Shown here: positions 26,717 through 33,586 of the stretch, in pieces
Layout of the letters: every line of letters begins with the position of its first letter
How positions within the stretch are numbered: the first letter of the stretch is position 1
Assembly (NCBI GenBank): GCA_011775625.1
Contig: JAABYT010000030.1
Location: 17,731-51,316 of the forward strand
DNA: 33,586 nt
DNA from: Gammaproteobacteria bacterium
GTDB lineage: Bacteria > Pseudomonadota > Gammaproteobacteria > HK1
Direction of reading: 5' to 3'
Made by a program: the position numbers and the translations under genes
The notes under the pieces: model-generated
Seen by the model: only the letters and a program-made list of their open reading frames with translations
Databases searched by the model: none
What the model was told of the DNA's origin: nothing

Positions 26717-28443
26717 TAGGCCAGTTCCCGCTCTTTGCAGAAAGCCGGCAACAACATATCGGTCTGGCCCTTGCCCGCCATCATCATGGGAAAGACGTTC
26801 TCTGACGGGTCGGTGACGAAGTCCATGAACACCAGACGGTCCTTCATGGCAAAGGCTTCCTTCAGGGCGCTGTCGACGTCAGAGGGCTTGTCGATGCGCA
26901 TGCCCACGTGGCCGAAGCTCTCGGCGAGCTTGGCGAAATCCGGCAGCGAATCGAGGTAGCTGTGGGACTCCCGCTTCTCGTAGATGAATTCCTGCCACTG
27001 CCGAACCATACCGAGATAACCATTGTTGAGGTTGATGACCTTGATCGGCAGGTTGTACTGCTTGGCGGTGGACAGCTCCTGAATGCACATGACGATGCTG
27101 CCCTCGCCCGTCACGCAGGCGACCTGAGCTTCCGGAAAAGCGAACTGAACGCCCATGGCGGCTGGAAGGCCGAAACCCATCGTGCCGAGACCGCCGGAAT
27201 TGATCCAGCGATTGGGCTTGTCGAAGGGATAGAACTGCGCTGCCCACATCTGGTGCTGACCGACGTCGGATGTCACGAAAGCGTCCCCGCCCGTTGCCTC
27301 GTAGAGCTTCTGCACCACGTACTGGGGCTTGATACGCTCGTCGGACCACTCATAGTGCAGGCAATCGATGGATTGCCACTCGCGCACCTGCCGCCACCAG
27401 GCGGCGAGCGAATCGGCGTCGGGACGGCTGTTGGTCTCCTTTAACATGGCGATCATGTCGCGCAGGACGGACTTCACCGGGCCGACGATGGGCACATCGA
27501 CCTTGACCGTCTTGGAGATGGACGACGGGTCGATGTCGATGTGCACAATCTTGGCGCCGGGGCAGAACTGCTTCACGTCCCCGACCACACGGTCGTCGAA
27601 ACGCGCTCCGATCCCGATAAGCACGTCACAGTTGTGCATCGCCATGTTGGCCTCGTAGGTGCCGTGCATACCGAGCATACCCACGAACTGCTCGTCGGTG
27701 CCGGGATAAGCACCGAGACCCATCAAGGTATTGGTGATCGGGAAACCGAGAATTCGGGTGAACTCACGAAGCTCCTCGCTGGCCCCATCGAGGATCACCC
27801 CGCCACCCGTATAAACCATCGGGCGCTTGGCCGAAAGGATGAGATCGAGCGCCTTCTTCATCTGTCCGGTGTGACCACGGCTCACCGGATTGTAAGAGCG
27901 CATGGTGATATTGGCCGGATACTCGTAGGGAATCTTCACATCCGGCAGAGTGACGTCTTTGGGTATGTCGACGACCACCGGGCCGGGCCGGCCGGAGGAT
28001 GCCACGTAAAAGGCCTTCTTGAGGGTCGACGCGAGATCGTGCACGTCCTTGACGAGGAAATTGTGCTTGACGCAGGGGCGCGTGATGCCGATGCAATCGA
28101 CTTCCTGAAACGCGTCGCTGCCGATGGCCGGCGTCGGCACCTGGCCGGTGAGGACCACCATCGGTATCGAGTCCATGTGCGCGGTGGCGATGCCGGTGAC
28201 CGCATTGGTGGCGCCCGGCCCCGAGGTGACCAGCACCACGCCGGGCTTGCCGGTGGCGCGCGCATAGCCGTCCGCCATGTGGGTCGCGCCCTGCTCGTGA
28301 CGCACGAGAATGTGCTTGATCTTGTCCCGCCGGTAGATTTCGTCGTAAATGTGCAGTACGGCGCCGCCCGGATACCCGAAGATGAATTCGACCCCCTCGT
28401 CTTCGAGGAACTGCATGATTATCTGGGCGCCTGAGAGTTCCAC
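26716..28443 (-). CDS. ilvB: Acetolactate synthase large (catalytic) subunit
   Basis: A 575-aa thiamine diphosphate enzyme condensing pyruvate with pyruvate or 2-oxobutyrate. It shows YPGGAVLHIYDE with the catalytic Glu region HEQGATHMADGYARATGKPG, the FAD-binding middle, and the ThDP motif GEGSIVMCIQELSTAKQYN...NNGYLGM. The start was set at GTG 28443, giving (M)ELSGAQIIMQFLEDEGV, because GAGG lies ten bases upstream and the family opens with M-ELLSGA. A GTG at 28470 would put the terminator-like hairpin and T-tract inside the gene. First gene of the ilvB-ilvH-ilvC-psd'-pssA-ung4-rimI run. It is also known as ilvI in some gammaproteobacteria. Confidence 0.96.
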   Translation of the reverse strand: MELSGAQIIMQFLEDEGVEFIFGYPGGAVLHIYDEIYRRDKIKHILVRHEQGATHMADGYARATGKPGVVLVTSGPGATNAVTGIATAHMDSIPMVVLTGQVPTPAIGSDAFQEVDCIGITRPCVKHNFLVKDVHDLASTLKKAFYVASSGRPGPVVVDIPKDVTLPDVKIPYEYPANITMRSYNPVSRGHTGQMKKALDLILSAKRPMVYTGGGVILDGASEELREFTRILGFPITNTLMGLGAYPGTDEQFVGMLGMHGTYEANMAMHNCDVLIGIGARFDDRVVGDVKQFCPGAKIVHIDIDPSSISKTVKVDVPIVGPVKSVLRDMIAMLKETNSRPDADSLAAWWRQVREWQSIDCLHYEWSDERIKPQYVVQKLYEATGGDAFVTSDVGQHQMWAAQFYPFDKPNRWINSGGLGTMGFGLPAAMGVQFAFPEAQVACVTGEGSIVMCIQELSTAKQYNLPIKVINLNNGYLGMVRQWQEFIYEKRESHSYLDSLPDFAKLAESFGHVGMRIDKPSDVDSALKEAFAMKDRLVFMDFVTDPSENVFPMMMAGKGQTDMLLPAFCKERELA

Positions 28444-28460
28444 CTGACCATCCCTCAAGG

Positions 28461-28483
28461 AAAAAAACACCCGCCGGAGCGGG
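28461..28483 (-). terminator. Terminator-like hairpin in the ilvB leader (possible attenuator)
   Basis: On the minus strand CCCGC-TCCG-GCGGG (28483-28470), a five-pair GC stem with a UNCG-type tetraloop, is followed by TG and seven T. It lies between the predicted start of transcription and the ilvB Shine-Dalgarno, so it would stop transcription before the operon unless opened. An alternative hairpin GTTTC-CGGTGA-GAAAC lies just upstream. No leader peptide rich in Ile, Leu or Val was found. Confidence 0.55.
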
Positions 28484-28512
28484 CCTCAATCGGTTTCTCA
28501 CCGGAAACGGCC

Positions 28513-28541
28513 AAACTACTGAATCACCGGGTGATCGTCAA
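28513..28541 (-). promoter_or_regulatory. Predicted promoter of the ilv operon
   Basis: TTGACG (28541-28536) and TAGTTT (28518-28513) are separated by 17 bases on the minus strand. The -35 is good, the -10 only half matches. Predicted start is near 28506, giving a leader of about 60 bases that contains the terminator-like hairpin. Confidence 0.5.
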
Positions 28542-28629
28542 GAAATGCCCCGTCCCGGCGCGGCTGCCCCGGGCGGCGGCGAAAACGTGACGAAGGCCAC
28601 ATTTGGAAGCCCGGCACCCGCCTGCGTCA

Positions 28630-28659
28630 CTGACAGTGGCGGTCCGATGCGGCTATATT
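28630..28659 (+). promoter_or_regulatory. Sigma-70 promoter of the DUF4124 gene
   Basis: CTGACA (28630-28635), an 18-base spacer and TATATT (28654-28659) form a convincing sigma-70 promoter. Transcription start is predicted near 28666, 25 bases before the ATG. It is divergent from the ilv promoter. Confidence 0.65.
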
Positions 28660-28690
28660 TATCCACAGCCCCTCCGGAGTGCCCGCGACG

Positions 28691-29152
28691 ATGACCGCTC
28701 GACTTCGACTTTCTGCCATTGCCCTCGTAAGCGCGCTGGCCGCGGCCGCGCCGGCGCAGGCCGGCAAGCTGTACAAGTGGGTCGACGCGGACGGCAACGT
28801 GACTTACTCGCAGCAGAGGCCCCCCGGCCAGCAGGCCGAGGCCATCCGGCTGCGCAGCGCCACCTTGAGCGCCGAGGGCGCCCAGGAGAAGCTCGACAAT
28901 CTGACGGGGAAGGCTTCCGAGCAGCAGAAGGATCGCGAGTTCGCCCAGAATTCGGCCACTGCCAAGCAGGAGCGCAGCGAGCGCCTGGCCAACAACTGCA
29001 AGATTGCCCGCGAGAACATGCGCATTCTCAAGAACAGCTCGCGCATTCAGGACAAGGATGCCGAGGGTCAGCCGTATTTCCTGGACGAGGCAGGCATCCA
29101 GGCCAAAATCGCTCAAACGCAGCAGCAGATCGACGACAACTGCAATCCGTAG
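28691..29152 (+). CDS. DUF4124 periplasmic protein
   Basis: A 153-aa exported protein. A standard signal peptide ([20 protein letters not shown], cut after PAQA) is followed by [20 protein letters not shown], the DUF4124 motif found at the N-terminus of many proteobacterial envelope proteins. The rest is charged and helical, likely coiled coil, with a pair of Cys (near [10 protein letters not shown] and the terminal NCNP) that could form a disulfide. The function is unknown. The ATG at 28691 was chosen over the GTG at 28679 because GGAG lies 11 bases before the ATG. It stands alone, 191 bases before proS. Two hairpin-forming segments follow the stop (29155-29195), without T-tract. Confidence 0.85.
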   Translation: MTARLRLSAIALVSALAAAAPAQAGKLYKWVDADGNVTYSQQRPPGQQAEAIRLRSATLSAEGAQEKLDNLTGKASEQQKDREFAQNSATAKQERSERLANNCKIARENMRILKNSSRIQDKDAEGQPYFLDEAGIQAKIAQTQQQIDDNCNP

Positions 29153-29343
29153 AGGGCGTCACCGACGCCTGCGGCGGCGCCAGCCGCTCCTCGTTCAAAC
29201 CCTCACACGGTGTTCCGCCGCAGGGGCACGCGCCGCTGCGCCATTCCGGTAAAGAGGCAACCCTTGCCTTTGCAAGCGGGTTGGAGAATTCGACCGGATC
29301 GCCGATCATTGGGCTCGCGTTTCGAATTCGAGGGCATGCGGCG

Positions 29344-31065
29344 ATGCGGATGTCGCAGATTCTGATCCCGACGGTGAAGGAGACGCCGGCCGATGCCGAG
29401 ATCGTCAGCCACCGTCTGATGCTGCGCGCCGGGCTGGTGCGCCAGCTCGCCTCCGGGCTCTACACCTGGCTGCCGCTCGGCATGCGTGCCTTGCGCAAGT
29501 TCGAGAACATCGTCCGCGAGGAGATGAACCGGGCGGGCGCCCAGGAAATCCTCATGCCGGCCGTGCAGCCGGCCGAGATCTGGCGCGAGAGCGGGCGCTG
29601 GGAAAAGTACGGGCCGGAGCTGCTGCGGCTCCAGGACCGGCATCAACGCGACTTCTGCATCGGACCGACCCACGAGGAGGTGGTCACCGACCTGGCCAGG
29701 CGCGAGATCCGCAGCTACCGCCAGCTACCCACCAATCTCTACCAGATACAGACCAAGTTCCGCGACGAGATTCGGCCCCGTTTCGGTATCATGCGTGCGC
29801 GCGAGTTCATCATGAAGGACGCTTACTCGTTCGACCTGGATCGTGACGCGCACCAGAGCAGCTACGACGCCATGTACCAGACCTACTCGCGCATTTTCAC
29901 CCGCGCCGGGCTGGTGTTCCGCGTCGTCGAGGCCGATTCCGGCGCCATCGGCGGCAGCCGTTCTCACGAGTTCCACGTGCTCGCGGACTCTGGCGAGGAC
30001 GCCATCGCCTTCTCCCCGGGCAGCGAGTTCGCCGTCAACCTGGAGCTGGTTGCCTGCCCTGCGCCGGACGGCGAACGGGCGCCGCCGGGCGAGGCGATGC
30101 GAAGCGTCGACACGCCGGACGTTCACAGCATCGCCGAGCTGAGCGCCTTCCTCGCCGTTGCGCCGGAGCGCTGCCTGAAGACGCTGGTCGTGGAAGGTGA
30201 GGACGGCGATCTCGTCATGCTGGCGCTGCGCGGCGACCACGACCTCAATCTCATCAAGGCCGAAGCCCTCGAGACGGTGCGCAAGCCTCTCGCCATGGCG
30301 AGCGCGGAACGCATCTCGGCGCGCTTCGGGTGCGAGCCGGGATCACTCGGACCGGTCGGATCCGACATGACGCTGGTGGTCGACCAGGCCGCGGCGATCA
30401 TGAGCGATTTCGTGTGCGGCGCCAATCAGGAGGGCCGCCACCTGAGCGGTGTCAACTGGGGTCGCGATCTGCCAGAGCCCCGGGTGGCGGATCTGCGCAA
30501 CGCCGTCGAGGGCGATCCCGCCCCCGATGGCTCGGGTACCCTCTCCATCGCCCGCGGCATCGAGGTGGGACATATCTTTCAGCTCGGCACCGTCTACAGC
30601 GAGCCGCTCAAGGCGGTCATCCTGGATGACGAAGGCCACCCCTTCAACGCCTTCATGGGCTGCTACGGTATCGGCGTGACGCGCGTCATCGCCGCGTCCA
30701 TCGAGCAGAATCACGACGACAACGGCATCATCTGGCCGACCGCCATCGCACCGTTCCAGGTCGCGCTGCTGCCCATCAACATGCACAAGTCGAGGCGCCT
30801 GCGAGACGCCGTCGAGGCGCTTTACGCCGATCTCGAGGCAGCCGGCATCGAGGTGCTGATGGAAGACCGCGCGGTGCGCCCCGGCGTCATGTTCGCCGAG
30901 ATGGACCTGATCGGCATTCCCCACCGCCTGGTGCTGGGCGAGCGCGGGCTCGATGCGGGCAAGGTGGAGTACAAAGCGCGCGCGGAAAGCGAAACCGTCG
31001 AGATCGATATCGCCGATGTGGTGACCTTCCTCGCAGAGCGGATCCGCGCGGAGCTCGCCCCCTGA
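29344..31065 (+). CDS. proS: Prolyl-tRNA synthetase (bacterial type)
   Basis: A 573-aa class II aminoacyl-tRNA synthetase. It opens [19 protein letters not shown], the counterpart of the E. coli start MRTSQYLLSTLKETP, which fixes the ATG at 29344; the in-frame open stretch back to 28603 overlaps the DUF4124 gene and has no family-like sequence. GAGGGC precedes the start. The motif 2 region is [27 protein letters not shown]. The large editing (INS) domain, about 230-390, hydrolyses Ala-tRNA(Pro), and motif 3 is [13 protein letters not shown]. The anticodon-binding domain ends the protein. The bacterial-type length and INS domain exclude the archaeal/eukaryal form. Confidence 0.98.
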   Translation: MRMSQILIPTVKETPADAEIVSHRLMLRAGLVRQLASGLYTWLPLGMRALRKFENIVREEMNRAGAQEILMPAVQPAEIWRESGRWEKYGPELLRLQDRHQRDFCIGPTHEEVVTDLARREIRSYRQLPTNLYQIQTKFRDEIRPRFGIMRAREFIMKDAYSFDLDRDAHQSSYDAMYQTYSRIFTRAGLVFRVVEADSGAIGGSRSHEFHVLADSGEDAIAFSPGSEFAVNLELVACPAPDGERAPPGEAMRSVDTPDVHSIAELSAFLAVAPERCLKTLVVEGEDGDLVMLALRGDHDLNLIKAEALETVRKPLAMASAERISARFGCEPGSLGPVGSDMTLVVDQAAAIMSDFVCGANQEGRHLSGVNWGRDLPEPRVADLRNAVEGDPAPDGSGTLSIARGIEVGHIFQLGTVYSEPLKAVILDDEGHPFNAFMGCYGIGVTRVIAASIEQNHDDNGIIWPTAIAPFQVALLPINMHKSRRLRDAVEALYADLEAAGIEVLMEDRAVRPGVMFAEMDLIGIPHRLVLGERGLDAGKVEYKARAESETVEIDIADVVTFLAERIRAELAP

Positions 31066-31085
31066 GGACGACTGCGCGTGCGCGC

Positions 31086-31358
31086 CTAGCCGGCGTCGAC
31101 ATCCGGCCAGCGCCCGGGCGGCAGCGTCTCGCAGGCCACGTCTACGACGCGCGCGTGCGCCGGCCCGCAGCGCAGCCAGCCGCAAAGCTCATCGACGGCA
31201 TCCTGTGGTCCCCGGGCGATGACCTCGACCCGGCCGTCGGCGAGATTGCGCGCACTCACCGCGATACCCAGGACGCGACCCTGCTGACGGGTGGCGAATC
31301 GGAATCCGACCCCCTGGACGCGTCCGCTCACGTGGCAGCGACGGCAGCACTCGGCCAT
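31086..31358 (-). CDS. acyP: Acylphosphatase
   Basis: A 90-aa protein with the full acylphosphatase pattern: the phosphate loop GRVQGVGFR with catalytic Arg, and catalytic Asn in SARNLADGRVEV. The enzyme hydrolyses acyl phosphates such as carbamoyl phosphate or 1,3-bisphosphoglycerate. Three cysteines near the start (AECCRRCHV) are unusual. The ATG at 31358 lies five bases after the DUF4398 stop; a GTG at 31367 overlapping that stop is an alternative. Convergent with proS. Confidence 0.95.
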   Translation of the reverse strand: MAECCRRCHVSGRVQGVGFRFATRQQGRVLGIAVSARNLADGRVEVIARGPQDAVDELCGWLRCGPAHARVVDVACETLPPGRWPDVDAG

Positions 31359-31363
31359 GAGCG

Positions 31364-31807
31364 TCACTGCAGGCTGCGGAGGGCCTCCGTGGCGAGCTCC
31401 CAGGCACGGCTCTCGTCGCCGTCGCGCCCGGCCGCCTGCGCCTCGCCGATGAGCCGCTCGGCGGCGGACGGGTCGTTGCCCCTGGCTTTGGCCTGCGCCA
31501 CGGCGGCACGCGCGTCGGCGATGGCGACCGCAACCTCGCGCGCCCTCATGGCGGCCTGACGCGCCTCGAGGGCCTCGTCGCGGGCCGTGTCGTAGCGCCC
31601 CTGCTTCAGCGAGCGCTCGGCGTCATCGAGCAGCCGCTCGGCGTCCTGCATGGATCTCGGCGCGTATTGCGACGCTTCGACGCCGCGCGCCGAGCCGATC
31701 GCCTGGCGGGCGTCGCTCATCTCCTGGGTGGGCGGGGTGGCACAGCCCGTGACGACGAGCGTCACGGCAAAAGCGGCGCCAAGCAAGCGAAGGGCATGCG
31801 CACGCAT
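31364..31807 (-). CDS. DUF4398 lipoprotein
   Basis: A 147-aa probable lipoprotein. The signal MRAHALRLLGAAFAVTLVVT ends in the lipobox VTGC; the mature part is an Ala/Arg/Glu-rich helical repeat (ARQAIGSARG, DAERLLDDAERSLKQGRYD, ARDEALEARQAAMRAREVA) resembling the DUF4398 coiled-coil domain of OmpA-associated envelope proteins. No function is assigned. A GTG at 31840 is a possible earlier start, but the ATG at 31807 gives a standard signal peptide. It is followed by acyP with five bases between. Confidence 0.78.
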   Translation of the reverse strand: MRAHALRLLGAAFAVTLVVTGCATPPTQEMSDARQAIGSARGVEASQYAPRSMQDAERLLDDAERSLKQGRYDTARDEALEARQAAMRAREVAVAIADARAAVAQAKARGNDPSAAERLIGEAQAAGRDGDESRAWELATEALRSLQ

Positions 31808-31947
31808 CGGCAAATCGGCTTCGGACGGCGTCGTTTTCACGCAGGGGAGCCCCGGGCGCGGCGTTGCCGGACGCTAACATCGCCCCGGTAGGCTGTCAAC
31901 GCGGGGCCGGATAGAATGCCTGGTGTACCGACAAAGGGGACCGAAGC

Positions 31948-33586
<1,639 letters not shown>

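Noticed and set aside
28516-28606. A 28-codon minus-strand frame before ilvB as an attenuator leader peptide
   Set aside because: It holds very few Ile, Leu and Val codons and its stop coincides with the predicted -10 element, so it lies before the transcript starts.
29155-29195. Hairpins after the DUF4124 gene as an intrinsic terminator
   Set aside because: The stems are good (GGCGTC/GACGCC) but no T-tract follows, so termination cannot be claimed.
28603-29343. N-terminal extension of proS by 247 codons
   Set aside because: It overlaps the DUF4124 gene in another frame and its own promoter; the translation resembles no synthetase sequence, and the E. coli-like start MRMSQ lies at 29344.

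Overview
The window is chromosomal DNA of a GC-rich gammaproteobacterium. The core gene order is the Pseudomonas-type superoperon mutL-miaA-hfq-hflX-hflK-hflC-DUF2065-hisZ-purA, followed by tRNA-Leu and rnr. The presence of hisZ and the codon use argue against Enterobacterales. A Chromatiales or Ectothiorhodospiraceae-like lineage is a reasonable guess, but the sequence does not prove it. Coding density is high, there are no insertion sequences, CRISPR arrays or phage genes, and almost every gene is intact. Only rnr (left edge) and hda (right edge) are cut by the window.

Layout. (1) 1-461: the 5' end of rnr (-) and a divergent tRNA-Leu(CAG) with a good sigma-70 promoter. (2) 544-6156 (+): a block absent from the Pseudomonas-type order, encoding a metallophosphoesterase, a class II aldolase-like protein, a GCS2 carboxylate-amine ligase fused to two CBS domains, a class III (SpuC-like) aminotransferase and a VOC protein. 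(3) 6190-21656 (-): a long co-directional run, in transcription order ydbH-like, ydbL-like, a DEDDy exonuclease, rlmD, mutL, miaA, hfq, hflX, hflK, hflC, DUF2065, hisZ, purA and an aldo/keto reductase. (4) 21657-22095: the longest non-coding stretch. It holds a -10 for ydbH on one strand and, on the other, a near-consensus sigma-54 promoter driving a 73-aa unknown protein that ends in a strong terminator. (5) 22358-28443 (-): ilvB-ilvH-ilvC, a degenerate phosphatidylserine decarboxylase homologue, pssA, a family 4 uracil-DNA glycosylase and rimI. A terminator-like hairpin sits in the ilvB leader. (6) 28691-31065 (+): a DUF4124 protein and proS. (7) 31086-33586: acylphosphatase and a DUF4398 lipoprotein (-), arsC-like and wrbA-like genes (+), and hda (-).

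How the genes work together. Regions 3 and 5 are mostly housekeeping: tRNA and rRNA modification, mismatch and uracil repair, RNA chaperone and FtsH control, purine, histidine and branched-chain amino acid synthesis, phospholipid head groups, and probably lipid transport across the envelope. The less ordinary material is the GCS2-CBS/aminotransferase/VOC block, the sigma-54 small gene, the Psd homologue lacking its pyruvoyl-forming serine, a YdbL whose N-terminus resembles YnbE, a ydbH gene with no usual start codon behind its Shine-Dalgarno, and the leaders of ilvB and hfq. All functions are read from motifs and gene order; no database search was run.
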